Positions 1 to 12,051 of a stretch of DNA of 39,412 nt are shown one piece after another. Source of the DNA: Brachionus plicatilis. Its lineage: Eukaryota > Rotifera > Eurotatoria > Ploima > Brachionidae. Where the stretch lies: positions 844,867-884,278 of the forward strand of contig QEOQ01000355.1 in assembly GCA_010279815.1 (NCBI GenBank), in the 5' to 3' direction. A program made the translations under genes and the position numbers. Under the pieces are notes generated by a model. The model did not search any database. It saw only the letters and a list, made by a program, of their open reading frames with translations, and was not told the origin of the DNA. Every line of letters begins with the position of its first letter. The first letter of the stretch is position 1.

Positions 1-877
1 TAATAAAAAAAAACTATTTCTTCTCATGTTTGATGCATTTTCTTATCCGAACTCTAAATAAAGCGTTTCTTCCAAGCCATTTCCACCTTGTAAAAGCACG
101 ACATTATGTCTAATTAAATTTAATGCACAAAATGAGGCGGTCAGTCAGGTAAAACTTAATCAAAAGCTGCTCACGAAATAATTTATTTTATATGGGCGAT
201 TGTGGGAAGCAATTCAATGAGGCCACAAAATTGAGACAAAACTCAAAAGTCAATTGAAAAAAGGCAATCAATTAAGTTAAGGCTATTTTGTTGTTCAATA
301 AAAAGCTATTCAGAATTTTGAATAAATTGAATTTGAGTGCGAGCCCAAAAGGCCAGAGCAACTCGTTTCACTTGTCACAATATTTATTCATTCGGATTTA
401 GGTTAATTATTTTCTTAAAACTATTTCTTTATATCGCTGAACCAAATATAATTCATTATTAGCCAAAAAGAATTTTTTTTTTTTTGCATATTAGGAGTGG
501 TAATAAAAATTTTGAAATTTAAATTTAATGAATTTTAACTAATTGCAATTACATAAAAATAGGAAGCTTTCAGATGACAAAAAACGCGAGCTTGTATCCC
601 ATTTCAGTCAACAAATAATTATGCTTCTCGATTGTTTGAATTGCCTTAAATTTTTTCTCTTTTTTTTCTCATATTTTCAGGTCAAGCAAAGATACTCAAG
701 TGTAAAAATAATCAAGATATACTTTTATTAATTCATATTTTTCTCTTTTTTTTTTTTGATTTTGAGAACTCGATTGATTTAGTGGCAGAGCAAAAAATTG
801 TTTGTATTAGTTATGCGGATATTTGTTCAACAACAAATTTAAAGTGTAATCAGAATTTGTTCGCTTTAAAGAAACCA

Positions 878-891
878 GTTGCCATGGTTAC
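878..891 (-). promoter_or_regulatory. X-box-like (RFX) motif
   Basis: Read on the minus strand the site is GTAACCATGGCAAC, two half-sites (GTAACC, GGCAAC) with a 2-bp AT spacer. This is the layout of RFX transcription-factor X-boxes, which typify promoters of ciliary genes. It lies in a locally GC-richer patch, which supports promoter DNA. No reading frame that it could drive is evident within the window on the minus strand, so a target gene would have to lie left of position 1. A 14-bp match can also occur by chance. Confidence 0.3.
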
Positions 892-2639
892 GTGACTTAA
901 TAATTGCGAGCCAGAAGAACAAGGAAACTGAGCTATTTGCTAGTGTGTTTTTTGTTAGTACAACTCAAATCAAACAAAAACAAATTGTTAATCTTTTATA
1001 ATTTTATCGATATTTTATAAGCCTGTGAGCCTTATTTGGAATTTTCAGATATCCGTAGATTTGAAACTGGAATTGTTTTTTTTTCCATCTGATAAATAAT
1101 TAATTTCTCGATTTTAATTTTGAACTTTTTGAATATTTTGACTATTCGAGACACTTGCAGGGCTTGTTAGAATTTCTAAGGTTGCTTTTCAGATGATTTC
1201 AACATTTTATCATTTGACAAATTAATATTTTTTTAATTTAAGAATAATTATACAGAGCTTGATTTTAAACTAATTGGGTTAATGGATGAAGGCATCTTGA
1301 AACTTTTTTTTATTCCCACAATTTTTAAAAGACCCATGGTCGATTTCAAAATAAATAGAGGAAAATTGGAAAAAATAATTTCATACAAGGCAAATTGTGC
1401 TGTAAAGAATTGTCAGTTTGTTTGATCTATCATAGCTTCAAATGAGTCAATTATTTATTTTTTGTTTATTTATTAATTTATGCAGATTGAAAAAAATTTA
1501 AATAAAATAGTAAATAAAGATAAAGGGGTAAATGTTTAATGTGTTTAAAGGGTGAATTTTGATGAAAAGGATTTTTTAAAATGTATTGGTGTTGGGAAAT
1601 GGGGTGACGGTGGCATTGACGGAGTCATTTTTTTTAGCTGTTTAAGTGTCTTTTTTTTAATTTTGAATGTCCATTACTTTAAAAATCCTTAGTCTTTTTT
1701 GGATCTGTAAAAAGATTCTGAAAGCTCAAGTTATGGAATCTTTTCGATTTGACCAAATACTTACAAAAATAAAATAAAGTTTGTGAATTTTTTTTATCTA
1801 GTGAAGTAGATTTAAGCACCTTGAAGATAACACCGCCACTGTCAGCGATGCTTCGTTTACCAACACCAAAAGATATCAAGGGGTTAAAAAATGGATTTTT
1901 TCTTATTAAAAATTATTAATTTTGATGGTAAAATATTCATTTTAATTAAAAAAGCGGAATATTTGAGTAAAATAATTAATTAAGTAAGTGTAAAAAATCT
2001 CAGCCTAAAAGTTGACCAAAAAAAACTTTCTATTTAATGGGATGAACAACAAATATATTTTGGACAACATGCATAAATTGGACAGGTAGCTTAAATTTTT
2101 ACATGTATGATTTAGACAAATAAATAAAAATATTTATTAATAAAAAAATATTTGAAAAAATACAAAAATTTCAATAAAAGACTTTTAATTGATTAATTTT
2201 TCTATTAAATTCTATCATGAGAGATAAAGTTTATCAGAAGTAAAACCCGAAATAGCTTGATTTAATTGCTTTTCCACATAAATATATAATATAATCTTAT
2301 TCCATTTTTTTCATTACATTTCAATGTATCTCTTTTTAATTTCACTATATTTTAATTTTTTTTTTGATTTTATTTTATTTAACTTTATTTTATTTTTTTA
2401 TATTTTATACTGAAGGAGCTAGGCTCGGTAAGAAAACAAATGAAATAAAAAAAAATTAATACGACCAGAACACAACTTTATAAATTCATTATCTGTATTT
2501 GATTTCTCCAACTTAAGACTATCAATTAAGATAATGAAATTTTTTTTTCTAAATTTTTAATTATTTTCTAAACAATAAACAAGTCAAGAATTAATTTTTA
2601 TTTTTAGTTACAACCCCTTGTGAATCATAGGGTCATTAA

Positions 2640-2985
2640 TTTCGATTTCCAATCAAGTCGATCCTTTGTCTTTACCATTACTTTTTTCCCATTTCGGTGA
2701 TCTCTTTCCAAATTGTTGACTTCCAAGTTATTGCCGGTCGTCTAATACATATATTCCCATTACCATCACGGCTTAAGTCCACCTTGATGTTTTAGACATG
2801 CATCTGATATTCCGGGGTTAAGACTCTCAATTTGTGTTATACAGTAAATATTCCACTTTTCTGCTTGCCACTTTACCAAAGGTTTTCAGTTTCAAGCGTC
2901 ATTGATGGTCTTGTCATTGGGTTGTTACCACTACTGCCATCAGCTTCCTTCTCAAATTTTGATTCCTTTGTATCTTGTGAGTTAA
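2640..2985 (-). pseudogene. Possible decayed non-LTR retrotransposon 3' fragment
   Basis: This patch is richer in G+C than its surroundings. On the minus strand around 2690-2745 it reads RRPAITWKSTIWKEITEMGK and then meets stops. Such Arg-Pro...Trp-x-x-x...Glu strings are common near the C terminus of RTE-like and related LINE polyproteins. The rest of the patch has many stops and frameshifts. No catalytic motif is visible, so the assignment rests on one short string and is weak. Confidence 0.25.
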
Positions 2986-4495
2986 AAAATAGAGTGAATT
3001 AAAAGATTTTGAATTTTTTGTTCAATGATTTGAACCTCTACCGCAAAATTCCCTTTTTCTAATTTATTCTTTTTATGTAAAAAAAATAGACAAAAATTTT
3101 TCTAATTTTTCAAGCAATTTCAAAATTTATTCATTTTAAAGCAACAGAAACAAAATTTGTTTTAGATTAAGAATTTATGAATACAATTGTATTTAAAAAA
3201 GAGAAGAGCAAAGTTTGTCAAAGGATTTTAGTGTTGAAAAATGCTCGGCTATTTGAAACAAATCGGTCTTTAGACCAAATATTGCTTTATGAATAGAAAT
3301 ATTTAGTGCAAACAAAAGACCGAGTGTCTTAGGTGTTTAAGTTTGGAGCAAATGATATGTGCTCTATCAAACGAAACAGGTGGATAAATAAAAAGCAAAT
3401 AAATCAAGCATTTTGAAAGCATTTACGGATCGTCAAATATTTGAATAGAACCTACAAAGACTATCAATCTTTAGCATAAAAACGAGATCGCATCTACATT
3501 AATTACAAATTTAATTTAGAATTAAATTTAAAATCAATTAAAAACTTGATCTGAATGAGGTGTAGAAATAGCACGGTAAAAATAGAAGTAGAGGGTCAAT
3601 AGCTTTGGCCAAATAGCTTAATAGTCTCTTAGAATGTAGACTCTTTTTTTAGATTTTTTTTTCGAGTCTCTGAATAAACTGTTCGATTTGGGTTAAATTA
3701 GCTGAGATCCATTTTGATCTTTGTTCATTCAAAATATTTTTGGGTATTAAATTTCAAAATTTCAAAGTCTATTTTTTTAATTTTTAAAAACAGGTTTTTG
3801 AGTTTTTTTCCTAAGAAGCTTGAGCTTTCAAATTTGTATAGAATCAAGCTAAATTTGTAATGGCTTAGCTAAATGGAAAAATAATTTTATTTATTAAGCT
3901 TACGTAATTCGCCAACTCTTATTCAATTTTTGTTGATTTTAATGATTTATTAAAATTTTAATAAAAATAAGTTTATTTGTTGGGATGCAAACTTTTTTCT
4001 CTTTTCTTTTTTTTTTTTTTAAATTAACACAAAATTGAGTTGCTTGGTATTTTATCACTTTTAAAGGACCAAAATTACAAATTTTATAATTAGTCAAATT
4101 TAATTTATTTTCTAAGAGAATAGCAATTACTTAACTTAATAGACCTAAATTTATGACCCTTAAAATTTTGATGTTTAATTAAAATAGTCGACACAAATTA
4201 TTTCAATAGTTACAAAAGACTTTTGGAGAATAGCTCGATTTAATAAAAAAAAGAAATTTTATTTTATTTTGTTGGATATTCAGGCTATTTATATTTTTTT
4301 CATTTCTTTTCAAAAATATATTTTTTTTGGTATTCATTGACATTTGGCACATTTTTGTCAAAAGCTAAAAAATAAAGACTCACTAATATTTATGCAAGAT
4401 TTTGTGATTAAAAGTTTAATTTCATTTTATTTGAAAATTAAATGGAAAACACAATTTATTGTAGCTTATCCGTGGTTTATGTAGATTAGTAATCT

Positions 4496-4660
4496 TGGTC
4501 CGATGTATCAAAAAAGAATGTAGTTCAAGCTTTTATTAATGAGATTATTGTTGGGGACTTGTTTTGGTGTATTTGTTACCGAATTGTTTGGAAATTCCTA
4601 GTTCCCAATTTCATTGAGGTTTTGTATGGATTTAGTCCGATATTCGTCTTGCTTCTTTGA
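4496..4660 (+). pseudogene. Possible LTR-retrotransposon integrase fragment
   Basis: A 52-codon open stretch from 4502 begins DVSKKNVVQAFINEIIV, resembling the integrase-core segment of Ty3/gypsy-type polyproteins (a Val-Val-Gln-Ala-Phe helix followed by Glu-Ile-Ile). Further along, YGFSPIF resembles the Gly-Phe-x-Pro region that follows the core in the same family. The DDE residues themselves are not seen, and the expected sequence between the two strings is missing, so this would be a collapsed remnant. Stop codons bound it on both sides. Confidence 0.3.
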
Positions 4661-4809
4661 TTGAGTTTTTTTTCTAAGTCATCATATTAAAATTAATTTC
4701 TTATTAATTTAAAACAAAGTAAAAATATATTTTTTATTTCAAATTCTTAATTTATGGTGGCTTTTGAAGTATTGTTTTAGAAAGAAAAATATATAGCCAT
4801 ATTTTCTAA

Positions 4810-5025
4810 ATGAATAGCTCAGGTTTCTCTGTCATCTATCTCGGACTCGCTGCTTTTAGCAATTTAGATAAAGCAAAAATTTTAATTGCTAATCAGCGAG
4901 GCTATCTCGATTGTAAATATCTTACTCTGGGGTCTTGCTGGCCAAGATTAGATAGTTCCTCTAAAATTAATGTTTATTTCACTTGTCCGGGCAAGACACC
5001 TAGGGCATTCTTTACTAAATTATAG
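4810..5025 (+). other. Unrecognised 71-codon open stretch
   Basis: An ATG-initiated frame of 71 codons of normal complexity, richer in G+C than the flanks, follows the possible integrase remnant by 150 bp. I recognise no domain. It has four Cys and no signal peptide or membrane segment. It could be a further piece of the same decayed retroelement, an exon, or chance. Nothing at its ends looks like a good splice site. Confidence 0.2.
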
Positions 5026-6429
5026 AATAGAGTCATACAAACTTTGTCTAAAAATACTAGTTTGATTTAAGTTGGCAAATTAATGTGATTTTTTTATATT
5101 GTCCTTTTACTTTGAATTTAGTTTTTGTAAATATTTTTCTTTGTTTATTTATTTTTCATTAGCAAAGATAAAATTGGGAATTTTTTGTTTTTCATTTACC
5201 GCTCTATTTATTAAATTAAAGCTACATTTAAATACACAAAATTCATGTGTAACAATTAACTTTCAAAAAATAAAATCGATATGTTTTTATTTAATGCCAA
5301 TTGTGGCGATAAATATAGAGTAAAATTGAGTTTAAAAGAATAATTCAGATGTTAAAAAATTTTTTAAATCGTCTTTTAATATTGTTACTGTATTTTAGGT
5401 CAAAAATAAAAAAGATTAAATTTATTATTCAGATTAAAAATAAAAAAAATTTTCAAAGTTAGATATCTGATTTGTGGTTCAAGTAAGAAAACATTTTATT
5501 TCTTGGTACATCGCTTTTTTCATTTATTAACTTTAAAAAATTAACTAAAAACAACTAAAGAATACAAAAGATTTTTTTAAATTAATTGTTTGCTTTTGTG
5601 GCTATTCGAGAGTGTTTGTTCATTAATTTTCATTTATTATTTTTTTGAAATTTTTAACATCTTTTTTTTTTGTCAAAGATTGAATAATTTTTTTAGTCTT
5701 TTTTCTTAATGAATTTATAATATATAAATAACGTAGGAAAGAGGAAGGGAAAATGGAGAAAAAAAAACATATAAAAAAAAATATTTTCGAATAATTTTAC
5801 GAATATTGTAGAAACAGCTAAATTTTATTTCAAAAATTCATATTTTTTTGACTTCTTTGCACATTTATTTTTCATCATTAGCTTAATATTTCCAAATCAA
5901 AAATTTTCTAATTCAATTTTTGCATTATTTTTATAATTATTATTATATTTATTCAATGAACGCCTTATAGGCGATATAAAAAAATTAAATATATTAAGTA
6001 GAATAAAAACTGACACTAAATTAATTTTAACATAAATAATTTTCTATCTGTTAAAGATCTTTTTAATTTTAACTAAATCTTAATATTTTAATTTAAAAAA
6101 AGTATCAATTAAGAGATTGAACAACAAAGCTTTGTACGGTATCGAGTCTAGCGCGGACAATTGTGGAATGATTTTGTATTACCGTTAGATTCAAATAGTC
6201 CAGGCAAGTTCAAACTTTGTTTTCAAGTTGGCTTTTGGCTTCCAATCATCCTCATAAACTTAAATTTAAATTTATCCATTCACTTTTTGGTAACATAGCT
6301 TATAATTTTTCCCAAAGATAATTCTGTACCATATTAGCATGACGATATGAAGCTTAATTAAAGCTAAATGCAAAATCGGCATCCAGATAACATTTTTCGA
6401 TTACTTGTTCAAGTCATTTCTTTAAAGAC

Positions 6430-6565
6430 ACTCTCCAAGGAAGAATGTTAAATTCTTGATTATAAAATTTGCCATTTTCAATAATATCCAGCCAAAAAAC
6501 TTTTTGGGTAAAGTAAATTTTTTCAAATAACTTATCAAGAATTGAACATTTTTTTATATAATTTT
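6430..6565 (-). other. Unexplained coding-like stretch
   Basis: On the minus strand the frame is open for over 40 codons and reads with ordinary complexity, including VFWLDIIENGKFYNQEFNIL, then reaches a TGA. Coding-like text continues in the same frame past the stop for about 30 codons. This pattern suggests a decayed open reading frame, probably of a mobile element. I cannot assign a family. Confidence 0.2.
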
Positions 6566-8896
6566 GTTAATTATAAGATATCATATTTTTTGATTTTTAA
6601 AACAATTTTGGAAAGGTCTTTTAACACTCTTTTAACAAATGAATCACTACTTTTGTGTCATTTTTTATTATACTCCCTTAGGAGAACTATATTTATTTCT
6701 ACATATTTTTATTTTTTTTAATTTATTTATTTTACAGACCGTTTGCTGGTCGATTGCTTGCTCAATATGTCGTAAAAAAATAATTAAAAAAAGTACAAGA
6801 AAATTATTTAAGATTAAAGAATTTACATTAGCTAAAAAACCAATAAATAAACTGCTAAATTATTTAGAATAAAAATAAAAGTATAGTTTAGCGTCACGCT
6901 TGGCTTTTTTGAATTGAACTATCTTTGTGTTTTTAAGAATCCCATTGTCTCACTTTCAAGTTGAACCTGAATTTAAATTTTAAAGTTGTTTTTAAAACAC
7001 AAAAAAAAAATCGAAAATCTTTAATAACTTAATTATTTCCTTAAGCCGAAAATTTTAAATTTTATCAGTTGAGACATTCAGAGTATCACCAAATTCGAGT
7101 CTCCTAACAAAATTAAAAAAAATTCACTCTAATAAAATTTACTTATTTCATTAAATTTCAATTCCCATGGACAAATTGAAATATGATTTTTACAAAAAAA
7201 AAAAAGGGTTAAAAAAATTAAAAAAACAAAGTAAAATTTAAAATTTAAATTAAAAAAAATTAAATTAAGGTTTTAAAGTTAAAGTAAAATTAAAAAGTAA
7301 AAATTTAAGTTTGTTATAAAAATTCATCATTCAATGCTTTTTTTTCCAAAACTTTCAATGAGAGATTTTATAATTAATGAACGAGTCATAAGTATCATTT
7401 ATTTACTTCATCTATTAGATAATATTGAAGAAAAAGCCTTTAATTCTTTTCAAAAATTTTCCTTTTATAGTCATTGCCTAACATTGGTAGGTAAACTAAA
7501 GTCTTTATTTTTCGATTAAATGCTTAACTGGTGTGATATCGAATGATACCAGTCAATTTGATGTTCTGCATTTTATTTGAGTACTAAAAAGTATCTTTTA
7601 TTTTAAATATGTCCAGTTAAAATTAAAATTTTTTATTCCATAGAAAAATATCATATTTTTTTCTTGATAAATCTAAATAAAAAAAGTTTAAGATTACCGA
7701 GTTAACAGACAATAGGTAAATAAAATTTATTCTTTAGAAATACTAAAATTTAATGATTGAAAAATCTTATCTTTATTAGTCAATTTTTTTATTGTGTTAT
7801 TTAGCAAAAGAAGGGTCCTACTTTATTATTTAAATATATTTTTTTCTAATAGTTAAAAAAATAAAGCGGAAAGGCCTCATTTTGAATACTGGAATATGCT
7901 GTAAGAGCCTAGTATCCCAATGATTAAAAATTCCATCTGTAGCTGAGAAAAATCCAATTTAAAGCCACGAAATTAGTTAAGGAACTAAGAAATTTTCATA
8001 GAAGATCAGAGATAAAATATTTAAAGAACTTAGTGTGCCATCTCTTTACACTAGAAGGTATAGTAAAAAAATATCAAAAATTTACAAACTTAGCTCTAAA
8101 AAAAATCATAACAGTACAAAAGATTTTTTTTGAATTTTAATGAAAATGTTCGGTTTTTGCTATAAATTTAAATCGTGTTGTAGTATATTAATTAAAATTA
8201 CTCTTGAGTACTAAAAAATTTATTTTAAAATTTAATTTAAAATGCAAATAATTTTTATTTTAATTATTTTTATTCTTACTAGACTATTTCAAATAAAATT
8301 AATTTTTTTTCAAAAATCCAATATATTTGACATATTAATGTTTTTGATCTTAATTTAGTAATCAGGCTCAAAACCTATTATCAATAAAAACATTTTCAAG
8401 TAATTTTTAAGGAATTAACATTTTGTAGTTGTAGAAATATTTTATTGATGCAAAATAATTCTCCTGGTTAAATACGATCGATTTGACATAAAAATATGTT
8501 TCTTTATTAAATTTTGTAATAAAAGAATAGAAAAAAAAATAAACTTTTTTTAAAAAATAATACCTGTGCACGATAACTAAACTTGAATTTCATTTTTTTT
8601 TAATTATGATTGATCTTTGTTATATTTTTTAAAATAATTATTTTTTAAAATCTGCGCCCGCAAAACTGTCACAGCAAGAAAACAAAATTTTTACAAATTA
8701 ACTCTTTTCATGTTTACAGTCCTTCTTAATTATCTGGGGTCACACTAGACCATTTAAAATAAAATTATTTTAAAAAACTGAATTTTAATTTAGATTATGA
8801 TGAATTTAACCTAATTGTAGAGGCAAATGTTCATGTAAAAACTAGACATTTTTTGTATTTGAGTGTAGGGGAAAAATTTTAGTACAAATTTAAATA

Positions 8897-10987
8897 ATGA
8901 TCAAGCAAATGGTATCAGTTGCAGTATTGTTCGTGATACTGTACCACTGTACATCAGCAAGAGAACAATCAGTGGACTTGTTGAAAATAAATCGAAATCT
9001 AAAAAACACCAAGACCCACATAAACCATCCGTACTACATTGACAATTCAAGCTTGTGTCCAATTTTGTTCTACACCGCGCTAAAGGTGGTCAAAAACTGC
9101 TCGAGTCTGAATTTGGCCGGAACCAACTTAAACTTTTTATCCGAGAACACCATGTCAGTGACAGAACTAATTTTGTCCAACAACAATTTTGACACCAGCA
9201 TTCCATACACCCAAATAAACATGTACGCCACAGTCCGAACACTTGATCTGGGCTTCAACCTGCTGACCAACCTCAACACCGAAATAAAACTAATCAACTG
9301 TAACCAAACATGCATCAAGTACCTCAAGTTGAATCACAACCGCTTCACCAAAATTCCCATCCTGAGTGCCACATGCGCCAACAATCTAATCGGCCTGAAC
9401 ATGTCCCACAACCAACTGATGACAAACATCGACCAAGACGTGGACATTTTTCCGCTCATGGCCAGCTTGCAAAACCTGGACCTTGCCTACTCCAGCATAG
9501 AATTCCTCAACTTGAACAACACGAGCATATTTGCCAAAATGCCAAACCTGGTCTATCTGAACATGACTGGCAATCGGATAAAGGACATCCAGCCCAATCC
9601 ATTTTTGATCTTGACTCACCTGCAATACCTGAGCTTTGATCCAAGTCTGCTGCAGTGCAACAGTTCCATTCTCTGGCTCAAACACTTTCTACAAATGAAT
9701 CCAAGAATATTGGGCATATGGCCGAATGGAAGCCTTTCCACTCGGCCCTACCAGCCTTTTTGTTTCAACATCCTCACCAATCAGTCCCAGAACATAATCA
9801 CTTCACCAAACACAAGCTTCTACACTGGCATTTTTTTGACCACTTCCATTGACACCAGAGACTTGAGTGTGATAGAGGGCAAGACTTTGGAGCTGGACTG
9901 CGAGAAGTACAGTGTGCCGGCCTCGGACCTCTGGTGGACTTTCAATGACCGGGTCTTGAGCAAATCGGTCAATGGAGACTCACCATATGAGTTCATTGAA
10001 AATTTCAACCAGCTCAATACACCAAGTTTGTTCAACAAGACAAGCGTTCTGCGCATCAAAAACATCGAGGACAAACTGTCCGGTGTTTACTCATGCAAAG
10101 CGTTCTATCTAAATGTCAGCTTGAATAGATTTCACAGGAATATAGCTTCCATTGAATTCAGGGTGCAAGTGGAGGCGAGTGGGGCGCAGGCCGGCTCTTT
10201 GAGCGGTGGCCAAATAGCAGCCATAGTTGTTGGGTCTGTGGTCGGCTTTTTGCTGCTTTGTTTGCTCTTGCTTTTGTGTCTATGGTGCTGTTGTTTCAGA
10301 AGAGGAATCTGCTGCTGCTGTTGTCCGCGCACTCAGGATAAATCGGACAACTTTGCCAAGAACACCCCGGGCTACTCTAGCACCACAAATTCCAAAAAGC
10401 ACTTGACAGATTTCAACTCATCGGCAAACGGACTTGAGGTGGACGACAACTCGTCCGGCTTTCATGACCTGAGCGAATCGAGGCCCAATTATGTGATCAG
10501 CACAATTTCCAGTAGGACAGGCCGCGGGCAGTTCAGTCCGCTCGGAGGCGGAACTTTTGCCCAGGACGCTGAGGTGATGGACGGAGATGGTGCGGTCACC
10601 ATAGACGAGTATCCTCTGACCAACATGAATCGACTTAATGTCTACAATGTTCAGAGTAACAACCAGTTCAGCACTGATTACCAGTCAAGTGAGATAAACT
10701 CGAATTTGTATGCCAACAAGAGCTCGGCAAACAATGGCTTTTTGGCCCAGGATGCCAACTATGGCTATCGGCTGGAAGCGCCTGTGCAGCGCTATGTCGA
10801 GACCACTGAGTACAGCTCTAATCATTTTGTGTCAGACAATGATTATGAAGGCAGGAATGAGTACCGGGATGAAAAAATGCTCAACAGAGTTGAGTATGAT
10901 GCAAATGATTTTGATCAACAGTATTTTATGCCGGACGAGTATCAGAAGAGGGCTAATGTCTATAATAAATATGATAGTGATGTTTAA
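8897..10987 (+). CDS. LRR-Ig single-pass transmembrane protein
   Basis: A 696-residue intronless frame. Residues 1-21 form a signal peptide (hydrophobic core then Cys-Thr-Ser-Ala). About 50-250 hold leucine-rich repeats with clear LxxLxLxxNxL cores such as LNLAGTNL, LILSNNNF, LDLGFNLL, LKLNHNRF and LNMTGNRI, followed by a Cys-containing C-terminal cap. One Ig-like domain spans about 325-425: Cys near 335, the WW pair after it, and the DKLSGVYSC signature with Cys near 400. A membrane helix lies at about 438-463, followed by a remarkable Cys cluster (CLWCCCFRRGICCCCC) that is a likely palmitoylation site. The cytoplasmic tail of about 220 residues is rich in Tyr, Ser, Asn and Asp. The layout resembles LRR-Ig adhesion or receptor families (Kekkon, LRIG, AMIGO types) without matching one clearly. 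Many N-x-S/T sites suit an extracellular domain. AATAAA occurs at 11064. G+C is far higher than in the other genes here. Confidence 0.93.
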   Translation: MIKQMVSVAVLFVILYHCTSAREQSVDLLKINRNLKNTKTHINHPYYIDNSSLCPILFYTALKVVKNCSSLNLAGTNLNFLSENTMSVTELILSNNNFDTSIPYTQINMYATVRTLDLGFNLLTNLNTEIKLINCNQTCIKYLKLNHNRFTKIPILSATCANNLIGLNMSHNQLMTNIDQDVDIFPLMASLQNLDLAYSSIEFLNLNNTSIFAKMPNLVYLNMTGNRIKDIQPNPFLILTHLQYLSFDPSLLQCNSSILWLKHFLQMNPRILGIWPNGSLSTRPYQPFCFNILTNQSQNIITSPNTSFYTGIFLTTSIDTRDLSVIEGKTLELDCEKYSVPASDLWWTFNDRVLSKSVNGDSPYEFIENFNQLNTPSLFNKTSVLRIKNIEDKLSGVYSCKAFYLNVSLNRFHRNIASIEFRVQVEASGAQAGSLSGGQIAAIVVGSVVGFLLLCLLLLLCLWCCCFRRGICCCCCPRTQDKSDNFAKNTPGYSSTTNSKKHLTDFNSSANGLEVDDNSSGFHDLSESRPNYVISTISSRTGRGQFSPLGGGTFAQDAEVMDGDGAVTIDEYPLTNMNRLNVYNVQSNNQFSTDYQSSEINSNLYANKSSANNGFLAQDANYGYRLEAPVQRYVETTEYSSNHFVSDNDYEGRNEYRDEKMLNRVEYDANDFDQQYFMPDEYQKRANVYNKYDSDV

Positions 10988-11551
10988 TGATGTGCCCCGG
11001 GACTCAGAGTCGGATAGTTTTTTTTTTTTTTTTTTTCTTAAAGAAAAAATTTTAAATGTTAAAAATAAAGTAAAATTGACACAGTTGAGTGGTAAAAATT
11101 TGAAATTTTCTATGGCAAAAACAGTGAAAATTTTCCATATACATAATGTTGAAATAGAAGATATTTTACTATGTTCGAGCAATAATTGGATTTTATTTTA
11201 GAGTTTGTTTATTTTTTATTTTAGATCATTCAGAGATCAGCATTCCATTATAATTTGGCATTAAGCACTTTTTCTATAATCGGTATTAAGTGTAAAGTTT
11301 TTTTTTATTTGATATTTTGAAAATTTTATTTAAATTTGTTGGTTTTTTTTTTAAAACTTAATAAATTTTTTTTCAATTAAAAATTTTTAGATCATTTATG
11401 ACAGTTTGTTTTTTAAAGATAACTAATAAAATAGTTACAATGTGAAAAAATTTAGCTTTATAAGACTTTTTAAAGTAAAAAATTAAATTTAGAGAATTCT
11501 TTAATCTCTTAAAATATTATTTTTTATTTAACAAAATTTGTCAATATTAAT

Positions 11552-11779
11552 TTATATACTCTTGGGTTGTCTAACGCAATAGATTTGCCATATATCAGAA
11601 TTTTGATGCAATTTTAGCAAAAATTTTTTCTTCAGTATTCAAAATTTTAAAGCCCGGACTTTGAATTTTGAATGAAATTTAACAAAAAAAAAATAAAAGT
11701 CTTTGGTCGGACTTTAGAAAAAAAAAAAAAAGTCCGAACTTGGACTTGACTTGAGACTTGTGACTTTTAAACAACTCTG
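11552..11779. mobile_element. hAT-like non-autonomous element, left-truncated
   Basis: This segment closely matches 19361-19587, including TATACTCTTGGGTTGTCTAA and AGTCTTTGGTCGGACTTT. It ends in the same terminal sequence, TTTAAACAACTCTG, as the complete elements elsewhere in the window. Its left part, including the left terminal repeat, is absent, and I find no matching 8-bp target duplicate for the right flank ATTTGAAC. It is therefore a truncated or rearranged copy. Repeated GACTTG-type subterminal motifs are visible near the right end. Confidence 0.75.
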
Positions 11780-11970
11780 ATTTGAACTGACTCAAATGAT
11801 AAAAATTCTGAACCTCATATAACTAAAAGAATTTTAAAATTTAATCTTAATATTAAATTAAGTTGTGAAAAAGGAAAAAATGAAATTATTTATTTTAGAT
11901 CACCCAGAGATCAGCATTCCATTATAATTTGACATTAAGAACTTTTTTTTAAACGGTATTTAGTGTAAAG

Positions 11971-12051
11971 CAGAGTTTTTAAAAGCCACAAGTCGCAAGT
12001 CAAGTTCAAGTCTGGACTTGGACTTTTTTTTGGGACTTTTAAACAACTCTG
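11971..12051. mobile_element. 81-bp hAT-like MITE with 8-bp TSD
   Basis: The insert starts CAGAGTTTTTAAAAG and ends CTTTTAAACAACTCTG, so the ends are inverted repeats beginning CAGAGTT. It is flanked on both sides by GTGTAAAG (11963-11970 and 12052-12059). The uninterrupted duplicate at 11210-11424 has a single GTGTAAAG at the matching place, giving an empty-site comparison. An 8-bp target duplication and CAG-type ends are the hallmarks of the hAT superfamily. The interior has GGACTTGGACTT motifs and no coding capacity. Confidence 0.88.

Larger units (their letters stand above)
1..8896. other. Long gene-poor AT-rich stretch
   Basis: I see no intact gene on either strand. Open stretches are short, of low complexity and end in A/T runs, so they look like chance. 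Slightly GC-richer islands at about 840-930, 2600-2990, 4490-5030 and 6120-6560 hold possible decayed retroelement pieces and one X-box-like site, listed separately. Long homopolymeric T and A runs are scattered throughout. It could also be distal regulatory or intronic DNA of genes outside the window. Confidence 0.6.

Noticed and set aside
3240..3500. Possible LINE fragment with a CGGTCTTT/AAAAGACCG hairpin
   Set aside because: The translated text is too short and interrupted to match a family, and the hairpin alone is not informative.
9310..9639. 109-codon frame and several others overlapping the LRR-Ig gene
   Set aside because: They are shadows of the GC-rich 696-codon frame, which has a signal peptide, LRRs, an Ig domain and a membrane helix.
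10832..11201. Frames of 116 and 163 codons across the 3' end of the LRR-Ig gene
   Set aside because: They run into low-complexity T/A runs of the 3' region and overlap the real coding frame.
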